Shown here: one piece after another, positions 1-9,492 of the stretch
Numbering within the stretch: position 1 is the first letter of the stretch
Layout of the letters: each line of letters begins with the position of its first letter
From: Paenibacillus_AR mesotrionivorans
Lineage (GTDB): Bacteria; Bacillota; Bacilli; Paenibacillales; NBRC-103111
Direction of reading: 5' to 3'
Length of the DNA: 64,000 bases
Assembly: GCF_046098205.1 (NCBI RefSeq)
Contig: NZ_JBJURJ010000005.1
Span: forward strand, 1 to 64,000
The notes under the pieces: generated by a model
Told to the model about the DNA's origin: nothing
The model's database searches: none
What the model saw: only the letters and a program-made list of their open reading frames with translations
Translations under genes and position numbers: made by a program

Positions 1-2
1 CG

Positions 3-71
3 AGAGGACGACAAGTAGTGGACAGGCCGCCAAAGGAAGCACAGGTACTCAAAAAAATCATCGTGAAGTAA
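3..71 (+). CDS. Possible 3' end of a gene entering from the left edge
   Basis: Reading frame 3 is open from the window edge to a TAA at about 69-71. It encodes a basic C-terminal tail that ends VLKKIIVK. The other two plus frames close nearby as well, so the length is not informative. No family can be recognised from about 22 residues. The lysine-rich end resembles a normal protein tail, but this is a weak argument. Confidence 0.25.
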   Translation, partial: RGRQVVDRPPKEAQVLKKIIVK

Positions 72-519
72 CAACCAGATAGCCAAAAAAAAGGAAAATG
101 CCGCCATGTTTAGTTGCCTATTCTCTTTTTTGATGAAGAGCAGAGAAGGACATGTAAATATTTTCAACAAAAGCATGTTTATCCCTATCTCTAGGCATCC
201 ACCTAGCCATGTTAAGTTTAGTGCATCGCCAGTGCAAATAGCGTCGCTCACCGCCGTTAAAGTTACGGCGGCGGCACTGGCTGCTGCATCTTGGCCTAGC
301 GCGGACATTTCCCTTCTGTTATGCTGCCGCGCAGGCTCCTTCATCAGAACCCCATACTCCTTTTACCGCGCCTGTTCTACCACCTATGACCAAATCAACG
401 CCGTTACATTCCGCTCACCCTTCATCCTTCCCCGACTAACTTCTATATTAGCTTCTACCACTAACAGCTTCTTCCACTAAGCAATGTTCCCTTGCCACTG
501 ACCGCCCGCACCTTCCACC
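72..519. other. Intergenic stretch without a convincing gene
   Basis: An ORF of 124 codons begins at 106, but its translation is low in recognisable pattern (many Ser, Thr and Ala), it has no good ribosome binding site and no family resemblance, so it is not called. The stretch contains a 7-bp inverted repeat CCGCCGT/ACGGCGG near 252-272 without a T run. It lies downstream of the minus-strand helicase stop, so it may hold 3' untranslated sequence. Confidence 0.5.
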
Positions 520-3500
520 CTACCGCCTATACTTCAGCGCAGTCGGCCAGAAGATGAACCGCGTGCGGTCCAGCTCTCCTCCCAAACGCCGGAAATCCTC
601 CACTAGCCCGGATTCCGCTGCAGGCCGGCCGTTCCAGCGCTCCAACGTAATTTTGCTGAGATGATGTCTGGCGATTAACGTGCTGAACACCTCCGCCAGA
701 ATTGCGGCGAGACGTTCGTTCTGCCCTTGCACGGCAGCCGGATGCCCGGGGAATACGGCTACATGTTTGCCGAAATTCTCCATCCACAGGCATAGGGCAT
801 TACCCTCGTACACCAAAAAATTGCCCGGCTTACGGGCAAACTGGACTCCCGGCAGCTCCGGCCATTCCACCCAGGCGCCGAAAGGATTGGCAGGGTCCGC
901 CGCGGAAATCAGCACGGGTTTCCCCGTGTCTCCGGGCAAAGCCGCCTCCAGCTGCTCCACCGTCTCCCGTGTGGTAAATTGCATCGCCGGAATGTCCTTG
1001 ACGAAGAAACCCCTGACAGCCATCCCCCAATCCTCCAGCTTGCGCAGCACACCCGACAGCTGTTCCCAGCCGTAAGGCGCTGCCGTTGCCGCCACCCCCC
1101 GGGTCAACAGACCGAAATTCTCCATCCAGCGTTTGCTGTAGGATAAGGCGCAGGCCTCCGCATTCTCCTCTTCCCCAGGCAGCAGCGCGTACCACCGGCC
1201 AAAGCCGGACTGGAACTCTCCGCGTTTGCCGCGGGCGCCCGACGGAGACCCGGCGGCCAGCCGGAGAGGCGCAAACTGGTCGTTGGCCGCCCGGCCCTCC
1301 CATACCAGCTCCATCAGCTTGGGGAGCAGACCGGAAGGAGGCTCCCCCGTTTCCCGGGAGAGCGCCGTCAGGAAGCTGGCTCCCTTGGAAGCCAGCAAAG
1401 CGAGAAGCTCAGGCTGCGACGAAGCAGGTCCGCCTAAAGCTCTGCGGATAAAGGGCTCCGCCTCTCCCCGTTCGGCAGCCAGAAAAAAGGCGATCCGCCC
1501 TTCCTTCTCGTCCTCCTCCTTGCGTCCCATCCAGAACAGCTCCCCCGCTGCGCACAGCTGGTCCAGCCACTCCTTGCGGTATTCCTTCAGGCGGGCGGGA
1601 AACACCATCTTCTCCCAATAGGCTACCGGAAGATAAATCCCCTGGAGCTGCCCGACAATCCGCAGCAAACCCTCCGGGCCTTCCAAACGGCGCTCCGGAA
1701 GCAGATACTGGGTTTGCAGCAGATGAAGTGCATACCGGGAGGCCTCAATGGCTCCATGCTTTACCCGGAAATCCGAGATGGAGGTGCGCACCAACCGTTC
1801 GGCAATTTTGGATGCCGTGTACAATCCGGTTTCCTGCGGCCCGGCAAAAGGGGCCGTAGTAGCCGTTCCGTCCGCCAGCCACCCCGCCGTCCACGCCTCA
1901 GCCAGCCCTTCTTCCACCCCGAAGCGGGCCGTCAGCTCCTCCGAGCGGAAGGAAAGCACACGCTCCACATACCGCCTGGCAATAAAAGAAGCCTCCGGCG
2001 TATGGGGAAAACCCGCATACCACGCTTCCTCATCGCGGCTGACAAACCGTTCCTCTCCTGCCACGCGAATGCTCCTCACGCTACCAGCCTCAAGCAGCTG
2101 AGGCAGCAGCTCATCCGCTGACGATAGAGGACCGCCACTCCCATCGCCAACACCGGCTCGTCCGTTGACCCCATTTTCGGCAATACCCTCCTGCCCTCCG
2201 GCAACTTCAGCGCCAGCTTCCGGCCCTGAAGCTCCTTCTCCGGCTGCAGACCGCCATAACCGGTCCAGTTCCTCCCGGGACAGGTCGCCGTATTCCTTTA
2301 GAAGGCGGAGCAGGATGCGTTTTTCACCGTCCGCATCCCCGCCCGCAGCAGCAAGCCAAGCAGGATGCGCCAGCCTGCGTTTTTCCTCCTCCAGCACCTG
2401 TCGGCTAATCAGCGTGCGCAGGCCCTCCTGGCCGAACCATTCCGCAGCCAGCTCCCGGTTGATGCCCAGAAGCCGCATATGGACATCACGTCCCAGCGCA
2501 TCTGACTCATACAGGGACGTCATCGCAAAATCATTCATAAACCGCATGGCAAAGGGCGACGGCGCAATGGAATCCACCGTCTGCAGCTGAACGGCACCTG
2601 TCCGCAAATCCTCCAGCAGCCGGTGCAGTCCCGGCACATCCAGCTCCTCCTCCAGGCATACCGCATACGCCTCCCTCAGATAAGGATACTTATCCGCAAA
2701 AGGAAGGGCCTGCTTCAAAAGCTCCTCACTCCGGAAGCGCATGGTCCAGGAGGATTGGCGCTCATAGCCTCTGGCCAGCAGCAGCGAGGTTTCCGCCACC
2801 CGGCGAAAGGCTCTGCCGAACATGGGCGTACCCGGCAGCGCCTCCCACAGCAGCTCCTCCAGTTGGGAGGTAGACAGCCGTCCCGGCTCCAGCAGCCAAT
2901 CCGGATTCCAGCCGGAGAAAACAAACTCCATACCGTCATCCTTGGCGATGGAATACACCTGGGTCGGACTTAGCGCGTCAAAACGCATCCGCAGTGCCAT
3001 CTCCCAGGTTCGGTGGATACGGCGGCCCAACAGGCTGTGCACCACCAGATGATGCCGCTCCCCGTCATCCTTGTAATGCTCCGCCACAATCAGCGTATCC
3101 GTCGGCACCAGACCATGTTTGTCCTGGCTGCGGATATAACCCACCAGCTCGGAGGCCGCATCCTCATCCAGCCTGTATTCCTCCATCAGCCCCTGCATCA
3201 GCAGGCGCTCCTTCTCCTCATCTCCACTGTGCCGGGAAGCGTCCCGGATAAAGGCCAGCATACCGCCGATGCTTGTGCCGATCAGCGGGCTGCGGCCTCC
3301 CGCCTCCGCTTTCCAGAAAGGAATTTCACTGTAGCTGTGGTCGCTCTCCGTCACATAAACCCGGTCATGGCGGATGGAGCGGATTGTCCATGAACTGGCT
3401 CCCAGCTGGAAGGCATCCCCCGGCCTGCTTTCATATACATACTCCTCGTCCAGCTCCCCCAGATGCATCCGTGTCTCTGCATGATGCACCGGAAAAGCGG

Positions 3501-5034
3501 AGGTTTGGGGAATGGTTCCGCTCCCCATGGAGGCGGCAATGGCCGAGCCCGGAAGCCGGAACAGCTTGTCCGTGTCCCGGTTCCAGCCGATCAGCGGCCG
3601 GGAGAACGGATACCTGCCGGATAACACATCCAGCATGGCTTCATAACGCTCCCAAGGATAGTCCCGGTAACAGTCACTGCCGGCCGCCACACGGAACCAT
3701 GATTCAGGGCTCCATTCCTCACCGGTCCCTGCGGCCGCCACGGCGGCAACCGTGTGCTGCGACAGCACATCCAGCTTATGGCGGGGAATGCGGATATCTT
3801 CAATGTCACGTTGGGCCACCGCCTTGGCCAGCACTGCCGCCTCCGGCAAATCCCCCCGGGTGCGGACAATCACAACCCCACGGCTTTCCCCGCCGACGGC
3901 ATGGCCAGCCCGTCCAAAACGCTGGATGCCTGCAGCCGCCTCCTTGGGCGAGTCAATCTGGAGCACCACATCGATTTCTCCCACGTCAATTCCCAGCTCC
4001 AAGGTAGAGGTAGCCACCAGACAGCGCAGCTCCCCCGCCTTGAGCATGGATTCGACCTCCAGGCGCCGCTCCCGGGACACGCTGCCGTGATGGGACCGGG
4101 CCATTTCGTACCCTACATGTTCGTTCAGACGCAGGGTGAGCCGCTCGCAAAGCCGCCTGTTGTTTACAAAAATAAGCACCGACCGGGCGCCCTCCATACA
4201 CTGCAGAATCCGCTGCACCAACGGCCCCCAGACCGCCTCCTTGTCCATGGCCCGGACACCTCTGGCCGGCATGGTCACGGATACGGTAAGTCTGCGCTCC
4301 ATGGGGCTTTCCACAATATGGACAGGTCTTGGCATCATCTCTCCAGCACCACTGTCCGAGTGCTCCGGTTCCTCCCAGCCGCCCAGGTACCGGGCAACGC
4401 GCTCCAGCGGCTTCTGGGTGGCGGATACACCGATGCGCTGGGGATTCTCCCCGCAGAGAAAAGCCAGCCGTTCCAGCGACAAGGAAAGATGCACTCCTCT
4501 TTTGTCCGAGGCCAAATCATGAATTTCATCCACAATCACCTGCCTGACGGTGCGCAGAATCTCCCTGGCCTTCACCGCAGTCAGCATCAAATAGAGGGAT
4601 TCCGGGGTGGTGATGAGGAGATCCGGAGGATGGCGGAGCATGGAAGCCCGAGTGCTTTGGGAGGTGTCCCCCGTCCGCACCCCAACCGTAAAGCCGGGCC
4701 ACTCCGTCTGCCCCTCCTTGGCAACTGCCGACAGCTCCGCCGCAAACCGGAATATATGATGGTGGATATCGTTGTTCAGCGCCTTCAGCGGAGTCACATA
4801 AAGGAGCTTCACTCCCCTTCTGGCTGAGCCGGCCTCCTGTTCCCCCGCTTCCCGGACAATCCGGTCCAGGCAGGGCAGGAGTGCGGCCAAGGTTTTACCG
4901 GAGCCGGTAGGTGCGGCGATGAGGGTGCTATACCCTCCGGCAATGGCCTCCCAAGCCTCCTCCTGCACAGGGGTAGGCGAGCCGAAGGATTGTTTGAACC
5001 AAGCTTCAATAACCGGATGAAAGGAAACGGACAT
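520..5034 (-). CDS. lhr: Large Lhr-type DEAD/DEAH ATP-dependent helicase
   Basis: About 1504 residues, close to the long Lhr form of the superfamily 2 helicases (roughly 1500 residues in Escherichia coli). The N-terminal half carries Walker A APTGSGKT at about 41-48, the DEIH box at about 169-172, motif TSTLELGID and motif VI QRFGRAGHAVG. A winged-helix region and the long Lhr C-terminal extension follow. Lhr proteins are 3'-5' ATP-dependent nucleic-acid translocases thought to act in DNA repair; the role here is inferred from family. A Gly/Ala/Glu-rich, probably disordered stretch sits around residues 950-1000. The ATG at 5034 is preferred because AGAGGAG lies 11 bases upstream; an in-frame TTG at 5043 is too close to that site. 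The gene diverges from the chemoreceptor to its right. Confidence 0.9.
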   Translation of the reverse strand: MSVSFHPVIEAWFKQSFGSPTPVQEEAWEAIAGGYSTLIAAPTGSGKTLAALLPCLDRIVREAGEQEAGSARRGVKLLYVTPLKALNNDIHHHIFRFAAELSAVAKEGQTEWPGFTVGVRTGDTSQSTRASMLRHPPDLLITTPESLYLMLTAVKAREILRTVRQVIVDEIHDLASDKRGVHLSLSLERLAFLCGENPQRIGVSATQKPLERVARYLGGWEEPEHSDSGAGEMMPRPVHIVESPMERRLTVSVTMPARGVRAMDKEAVWGPLVQRILQCMEGARSVLIFVNNRRLCERLTLRLNEHVGYEMARSHHGSVSRERRLEVESMLKAGELRCLVATSTLELGIDVGEIDVVLQIDSPKEAAAGIQRFGRAGHAVGGESRGVVIVRTRGDLPEAAVLAKAVAQRDIEDIRIPRHKLDVLSQHTVAAVAAAGTGEEWSPESWFRVAAGSDCYRDYPWERYEAMLDVLSGRYPFSRPLIGWNRDTDKLFRLPGSAIAASMGSGTIPQTSAFPVHHAETRMHLGELDEEYVYESRPGDAFQLGASSWTIRSIRHDRVYVTESDHSYSEIPFWKAEAGGRSPLIGTSIGGMLAFIRDASRHSGDEEKERLLMQGLMEEYRLDEDAASELVGYIRSQDKHGLVPTDTLIVAEHYKDDGERHHLVVHSLLGRRIHRTWEMALRMRFDALSPTQVYSIAKDDGMEFVFSGWNPDWLLEPGRLSTSQLEELLWEALPGTPMFGRAFRRVAETSLLLARGYERQSSWTMRFRSEELLKQALPFADKYPYLREAYAVCLEEELDVPGLHRLLEDLRTGAVQLQTVDSIAPSPFAMRFMNDFAMTSLYESDALGRDVHMRLLGINRELAAEWFGQEGLRTLISRQVLEEEKRRLAHPAWLAAAGGDADGEKRILLRLLKEYGDLSREELDRLWRSAAGEGASGPEAGAEVAGGQEGIAENGVNGRAGVGDGSGGPLSSADELLPQLLEAGSVRSIRVAGEERFVSRDEEAWYAGFPHTPEASFIARRYVERVLSFRSEELTARFGVEEGLAEAWTAGWLADGTATTAPFAGPQETGLYTASKIAERLVRTSISDFRVKHGAIEASRYALHLLQTQYLLPERRLEGPEGLLRIVGQLQGIYLPVAYWEKMVFPARLKEYRKEWLDQLCAAGELFWMGRKEEDEKEGRIAFFLAAERGEAEPFIRRALGGPASSQPELLALLASKGASFLTALSRETGEPPSGLLPKLMELVWEGRAANDQFAPLRLAAGSPSGARGKRGEFQSGFGRWYALLPGEEENAEACALSYSKRWMENFGLLTRGVAATAAPYGWEQLSGVLRKLEDWGMAVRGFFVKDIPAMQFTTRETVEQLEAALPGDTGKPVLISAADPANPFGAWVEWPELPGVQFARKPGNFLVYEGNALCLWMENFGKHVAVFPGHPAAVQGQNERLAAILAEVFSTLIARHHLSKITLERWNGRPAAESGLVEDFRRLGGELDRTRFIFWPTALKYRR

Positions 5035-5342
5035 TTCCGCCAAAACTCCTCTCTTTTATATGAAAATGGTAAGCTACAGAGCATTCCGTCACTTTTGGGA
5101 ATAAACTACGAACGTATTTTCTGTATCATACCATGAACAAGCCCAGTTCTCCATATTCTTCCTAAACGCCCTTCCTCCTATTTAAATCCGGAAAAGACGA
5201 ACGTTTTGTCATATTTTCAGAATAATCTTCGAATTTTCACTTATTTGTCTCATTCCACTTCATCATTTCGACACTTCCTATGTTACAATACTTAACATCA
5301 AAAACAGAACATTATACATAGTCGATGACTGGGGGAAGAAGT
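5035..5342. other. Divergent intergenic region, helicase/chemoreceptor
   Basis: About 300 bases of AT-rich sequence separating two divergent genes. It must hold both promoters. A TACAAT that could act as a -10 on the plus strand lies at 5284-5289, but no good -35 is found at the right distance. Nothing else is recognisable. Confidence 0.5.
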
Positions 5343-7565
5343 ATGTTTGGCTGGCTCGGATTTCGGAAAGGCCTTCCGCTGTGGTGGTCATGCAGGCTTA
5401 ACAAGCATTTAAAGGAGGATATCGAGGAGATTTTCGAAGGGATTGCCCATACCCGCAAGGACCTTCTGACGGAATGGGCGACGGACTGCTGGACCCATCT
5501 GGAGCGGTATTGTGCGGAAGCGGCTTCCTCTGTGCAGGGAGGCGCGTTGTGGCAAGCCGAGTCTGCCCCTGTATGGGAGCGATTGTCACAGGCGGTACGT
5601 CAGCGGGCTGCGGATTTTTCGGAGCTGTTCGTACTGGACAGCAAGCTGGATGTTATCTATTCTACCTATGCCCCGCACATGGGGCAAAATGCCTCCGACG
5701 CTCCCTTCCGCGAGGGTGTTCTCTATTCCTCCAAGCAGAAGGACGGCCGATGCCTGTACGGCCCGTATGCCGATCCGTTGACCGTCAAGATCGGACCCAG
5801 CACCTCCTCTTTTCACGATAAAATGACCCTGCTGTTCATCTACCCCATCATGAGCGGCGGAACCTGGATGGGGGCGTTGTGCGGCCGGGTGCCCAACGAT
5901 GTCCTGGGCGATCTGATCCAGCGGGAATCGGGCCATGTTTATCCGGATTCGGGTGACAATTACCTGTTTATGGCCTCCCCTGTCCTGCGTAAGGAGATTG
6001 CGCCGGGAACCGCGTTGTCCCGCAGCCGCTTCGAGGACCGGACCTTCACCCACGGGGAAAATCTGAAGGATGGCGTGTCCACGGACTGGGGAACGGTGCG
6101 GGTTTCAGAGCATACGGAGCTGGAGCTGATGTTCACCGACCCGGCCACCGGGCAGCTGCACCCGGGAGTGGCAGGGACCATTGCCAAGGGCAGCAACCTG
6201 TTTGTGGAGTTTCCCGGGTATTCGGATTACCGGCATATTTCTGTTATCGGCAAGGGTGTGACCTTCCGGCTTCCCCATTGTCCGGATTTGTGGGGCATGA
6301 TGTGCGAGGGGGATCTGGAGGAGGTGTACCGGCTGCGGAGCATCGATTTCAAAATCCGCCGCGTCCAGTTTCCCGTAGTGCTGCTGTTTGCTCTGGCGGG
6401 AGCGTCCCTGTGCGGCGTGGCCGTGGCTAGGGATGTGCCCGTGCTGTATGCGGCGTTGGCCATGGGTATGCTGCAGCTGATTGGCGGCTGGGCGGTCGCC
6501 CAGACCTCCCGGCATAGAGGGACGCTGCCTATCGCGGACAGTCTGCGGCGGATCAACCGCTTCATCCGGATCAATGCGGAGGGCAAGGGGGATTTGACCC
6601 AGCGGCTGGACACCAACCATTTCGCAGGCGACGAAACCCGGGAGCTGGCCAAGTGGATCAACAACATGAACGACTCTCTGGAGGTTGTGATGCTCAAGGT
6701 GAAGCATGCCTCCGAGGATGTGCGCGCCAACCAGCGGGAGCTGGGCCAGTCCACGGACGCCACGCTGACGGCGACAGAGCGGATGGGTGAGGAAATCCAT
6801 TCCATGATCCGCAGTATCCGCAGCCAGTTGAAGGATATTGACATTGCCAAGGATGTGGCCTATGAGATGAAGGCGACCCTGGCGGAGCTGGAGGCCAAGG
6901 CCTCCGAGCAGATTGCAGTGGCCCAGGGCGAGGTGGAGCGGATCGGCGGCAAAATGTCGCAGATCTCCGACACGGTGGCGGAGACCAACAAAACGATTCT
7001 GACCTTCATGGATACGGCCAGGCAGATCGGCGAGGTGCTGGAGGTAATCGGGCAGATTTCCTCCCAAACCAACCTGTTGGCCTTGAACGCTTCTATTGAA
7101 GCCGCCCGGGTTGGCGAACACGGCAAGGGCTTTTCGGTGGTGGCCAGCGAAATCCGCAAGCTGGCGGACATGACCCACTCCTCCACCGGCCAGATTCAGG
7201 AGACGGTGGAGCTGATCTACCGCAACGCGCAGTTGGCGGTGGCCTCCATGGAGGAGGGCAGCCGGGTGGTGGAGGAAGGCAACCTGCTGGTTGCCGCGGC
7301 GACTGAGCTGTTGTACAGTGCCAATGCCGGCGACAGCCAGAAGAGCCGGGCCGTGGACGAGGTGGTGGAGCTGATGGAAAAGATCGCCGCCATCAGCATC
7401 GAAAACCGCCGCATCTCCAGCCAGGTGGAAAACAAGGTGCAGGGCCTGTTGGCCGACATGGGTAATGTGCGCTACAGCTCCAATCAGGTGGATGCCATCA
7501 CCATGTTCCTGCAGCAGCTGGTCGGCCAATTCCGCCTGCGGGAGGCCGGTCAGCGGAAGGGCTGA
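5343..7565 (+). CDS. Methyl-accepting chemotaxis-type receptor
   Basis: About 740 residues. The C-terminal part is a standard signalling domain with the hairpin tip motif around NLLALNASIEAARVGEHGKG, which contacts CheA/CheW-type partners. An N-terminal region of about 340 residues looks like a ligand-sensing module (VLDSKLDVIYSTYAP, then LLFIYPIMSGG) and precedes two hydrophobic segments at about 345-395, followed by a HAMP-like stretch. Unlike classical receptors there is no N-terminal transmembrane helix, so the sensor part would be cytoplasmic if the two segments form a hairpin. ATG 5343 is chosen over ATG 5325 because GGGGGAAG ends a few bases before it. No chemotaxis genes lie nearby. 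Ligand unknown. Confidence 0.85.
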   Translation: MFGWLGFRKGLPLWWSCRLNKHLKEDIEEIFEGIAHTRKDLLTEWATDCWTHLERYCAEAASSVQGGALWQAESAPVWERLSQAVRQRAADFSELFVLDSKLDVIYSTYAPHMGQNASDAPFREGVLYSSKQKDGRCLYGPYADPLTVKIGPSTSSFHDKMTLLFIYPIMSGGTWMGALCGRVPNDVLGDLIQRESGHVYPDSGDNYLFMASPVLRKEIAPGTALSRSRFEDRTFTHGENLKDGVSTDWGTVRVSEHTELELMFTDPATGQLHPGVAGTIAKGSNLFVEFPGYSDYRHISVIGKGVTFRLPHCPDLWGMMCEGDLEEVYRLRSIDFKIRRVQFPVVLLFALAGASLCGVAVARDVPVLYAALAMGMLQLIGGWAVAQTSRHRGTLPIADSLRRINRFIRINAEGKGDLTQRLDTNHFAGDETRELAKWINNMNDSLEVVMLKVKHASEDVRANQRELGQSTDATLTATERMGEEIHSMIRSIRSQLKDIDIAKDVAYEMKATLAELEAKASEQIAVAQGEVERIGGKMSQISDTVAETNKTILTFMDTARQIGEVLEVIGQISSQTNLLALNASIEAARVGEHGKGFSVVASEIRKLADMTHSSTGQIQETVELIYRNAQLAVASMEEGSRVVEEGNLLVAAATELLYSANAGDSQKSRAVDEVVELMEKIAAISIENRRISSQVENKVQGLLADMGNVRYSSNQVDAITMFLQQLVGQFRLREAGQRKG

Positions 7566-7659
7566 TTGCGCAGCAGTATTGCGGGCACAGCTGAGTGGAC
7601 GCCACATGCCGCCCAACAGGCGGATATAGGATGCAACGGTATGCAGCGGTAATAAACGG

Positions 7660-8172
7660 AATAGCGGAAGCCGAGCTTCCGCTATTTCCTGTGGACGAGG
7701 GCGGATGGGGCCGTTAGCGGAAGGGGAACTTCCGTTATCACCGGCCATTCCTGGACCAAACCCAGCAAAACCGCCCAATAGAGGAAGACGGGCTTCCGCT
7801 AGTGCTTCAATCTGAGCATTTCGCAGCAAATAGCGGAAGAAGGGCTTCCGCTAGTGCTTCAATCTGAGCATTTCGCAGCAAATAGCGGAAGAAGGGCTTC
7901 CGCTAGTGCTTCAATCTGAGCATTTCGCAGCAAATAGCGGAAGAAGGGCTTCCGCTAGTGCTTCAATCTGAGCATTTCGCAGCAAATAGCGGAAGCTACC
8001 TTCCGCTATCTGCCCTATTGGGGTGCCGCTGCTCCAATAGCGGAAGGCCTTTTCCGCTATTGGCCCTTGAAGCAAGCTCCCGGCAGCGAATCCCATCAAT
8101 TAGCGAAAATCCTTTCCGTTATAGCCGCTTCCACGCCCTCACAGCACGGCATAACGGAAAAACGTTTCCGCT
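7660..8172. repeat. Array of about ten TAGCGGAA/TTCCGCTA palindromes
   Basis: Besides the tandem units, related hairpins lie at 7660-7686 (12-bp perfect stem), 7714-7738, 7987-8008, 8036-8061, 8101-8124 and 8151-8172. Stem sequence is conserved while loop and spacer vary, as expected for a structured repeat rather than coding sequence. The array lies at a convergent gene junction. Confidence 0.9.
7779..7986. repeat. Four tandem copies of a 52-bp hairpin unit
   Basis: Units start at 7779, 7831, 7883 and 7935. The last three are identical and the first differs at two positions; a partial fifth begins at 7987. Each unit opens with TAGCGGAAG, five bases, then CTTCCGCTA, a 9-bp stem, followed by a spacer of about 29 bases containing AATCTGAGCATTTCGC. 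Identity of three whole units indicates recent tandem duplication. Confidence 0.95.
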
Positions 8173-8362
8173 ACCCTGAAATAACATGGTCCGAGCCACA
8201 GGCTGGATGTGTTATGAAAGCCTCGAAATCGGCAAAACCGATTTGAGGGCCTTCTCCGACATTCATCTCTCTTCGGTGCATCGGGTACCGCAGCTTGGGT
8301 GGCTATTCCAGCTAAAGCGGCAGCTGCGGAGGCTGAGTGTGACGAGGCCTGCTCCCCCAAAG

Positions 8363-8397
8363 CGCAAAAAAACCGCTCTGCGAGCGGCTATTTTGCG
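8363..8397 (-). terminator. Intrinsic terminator of the 99-residue gene
   Basis: Stem CCGCTC/GAGCGG with a three-base loop, extended by CGCAAAA/TTTTGCG arms, gives a T run on either strand. It lies downstream of the minus-strand gene and may also stop plus-strand transcripts leaving the repeat array. Confidence 0.75.
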
Positions 8398-8518
8398 ATG
8401 TTATCCTCAGCGGAATCTTGCAAGGGGTGTCGCTCATGGCGTTCTCAATGTTTGCCGCCACTATTGGGCGCGGTGGGCACTTCACCATGTCTTCATCTGA
8501 CCCGCCGTCAACGCCGCC

Positions 8519-8818
8519 TTACACAACCCCAACGTCGTGCTGGCCAACGATGAGCTTCACCGGCTCCAGGTATACCCGGGTTTTGTTGAAGTCGCCCAAC
8601 AGGTCGATCTCCATATCGGTGATCTTGGAGCGCATGGTTTTGCCCTCACGGCGGTCATACACTACTTCGAACTGGCGCAGGCCCAACTGGTGAGTGATAA
8701 CGGTAGCGCCCAGCACCGGCTGCGGCGTATCCACCTCTGCATGCTCGAATAAAACCTCGGTCAAAATCTCATCATTCATATCCACAATGCGGACCTGCTG
8801 GCACAGCGTATATTTCAT
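8519..8818 (-). CDS. Small protein of unknown function, 99 residues
   Basis: The family is not recognised. The product is acidic and soluble-looking, with no signal peptide or membrane segment. It has beta-rich stretches such as QQVRIVDMNDEILTEVLF and DLLGDFNKTRVYLEPVKL. A clear GGGGGAT ribosome binding site lies 7-8 bases upstream of the ATG and a terminator follows, so the gene is probably real and monocistronic. It diverges from the small membrane protein at 8998. A regulatory or structural role cannot be guessed from the sequence. Confidence 0.75.
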   Translation of the reverse strand: MKYTLCQQVRIVDMNDEILTEVLFEHAEVDTPQPVLGATVITHQLGLRQFEVVYDRREGKTMRSKITDMEIDLLGDFNKTRVYLEPVKLIVGQHDVGVV

Positions 8819-8997
8819 CTCAAATCCCCCGATTCCTGATAAATTCAGCCCTTATCCTTCCAAAGGCGCGTGTCGTTATATCCCGAATCATACCACAATT
8901 TGGAGAAAATATCCTTTTATTTTTGGGTAGCAGAAAAATTTGCCAGCGTTTCCACCCCCATGCTACCATTGAGAAAACAAACATGGAGGTGATCGAG

Positions 8998-9492
8998 TTG
9001 GAGCATCCCACTAACAGCCCGGTCCAGCAAGATCCGGCATCCGACCACAGGAGCACCACAGACACGGCTACCCCCGGGTATAACGGCTTCTCCCCGGTTG
9101 ATCCGTATGATGCCACTCCGCCCCGCCGGAAGCAGTCCGGGTTGGGTATCGCGTCCTTTACGATTTTTGCCAGTATGGCCCTAATATTCGTCATTATGCT
9201 GGGAAGCGTAGCGGTAAAAATCACCGGACTCATCGATGCGGAAACCGGCGTTGCCGATTATGAAGAGCTGGAACGCAGAATGGCGGAGATGCCGGAGCTG
9301 GCCTTCATGAGCATAGCACTTCTGGGCACCCTGTTCGGCAATCTCATCGGGCTGATCCTGGGTATCATCGGTCTTGTCCAGAAGGAGCGCAAAAAGGTAT
9401 TCGCCGTGCTGGGCACCGTCTTAAACGGCATTGTTATCATCGGCTTGGCCTTAATGGTGCTGGTTACAGTAGCGGCCATTTCTGCACTCTGA
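8998..9492 (+). CDS. Small membrane protein resembling DUF4190 proteins
   Basis: 164 residues. The first 45 are hydrophilic and Pro/Thr-rich. They are followed by a hydrophobic helix beginning GLGIASFTIFASM, a charged loop (YEELERRMAEMPE) and two more helices around LIGLILGIIGLVQKERKK and VLNGIVIIGLALMVLV. The GLxIASF start and the GLILGIIGLVQ-KERKK turn resemble the DUF4190 pattern; function unknown. The TTG at 8998 is preferred over upstream ATGs because a near-perfect GGAGGTGA ends five bases before it. Its stop codon abuts the stop of the convergent gene in the palindrome TGATCA (9490-9495). Confidence 0.75.
   Translation: MEHPTNSPVQQDPASDHRSTTDTATPGYNGFSPVDPYDATPPRRKQSGLGIASFTIFASMALIFVIMLGSVAVKITGLIDAETGVADYEELERRMAEMPELAFMSIALLGTLFGNLIGLILGIIGLVQKERKKVFAVLGTVLNGIVIIGLALMVLVTVAAISAL

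Larger units (their letters stand above)
7566..8518. other. Long convergent intergenic region filled with palindromic repeats
   Basis: No convincing gene lies between the chemoreceptor stop and the next minus-strand gene. Bases 7660-8172 hold at least ten copies of a TAGCGGAA/TTCCGCTA inverted repeat, four of them in a 52-bp tandem array. Bases 8175-8360 show nothing recognisable. A two-way terminator lies at 8363-8397. Short ORFs here simply read through the repeats. Confidence 0.7.

Noticed and set aside
106..480. ORF of 124 codons on the plus strand near the left edge
   Set aside because: No ribosome binding site of note, no recognisable family, composition unlike neighbouring genes; treated as non-coding.
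6105..7829. 574-codon open frame on the minus strand
   Set aside because: Antisense to the chemoreceptor; His/Gln/Leu-rich translation produced by GC-rich codon bias, no motifs or start signals.
7779..7986. CRISPR-like array
   Set aside because: The 52-bp units are identical throughout, with no unique spacers and no cas genes; it is a tandem repeat of a hairpin element.
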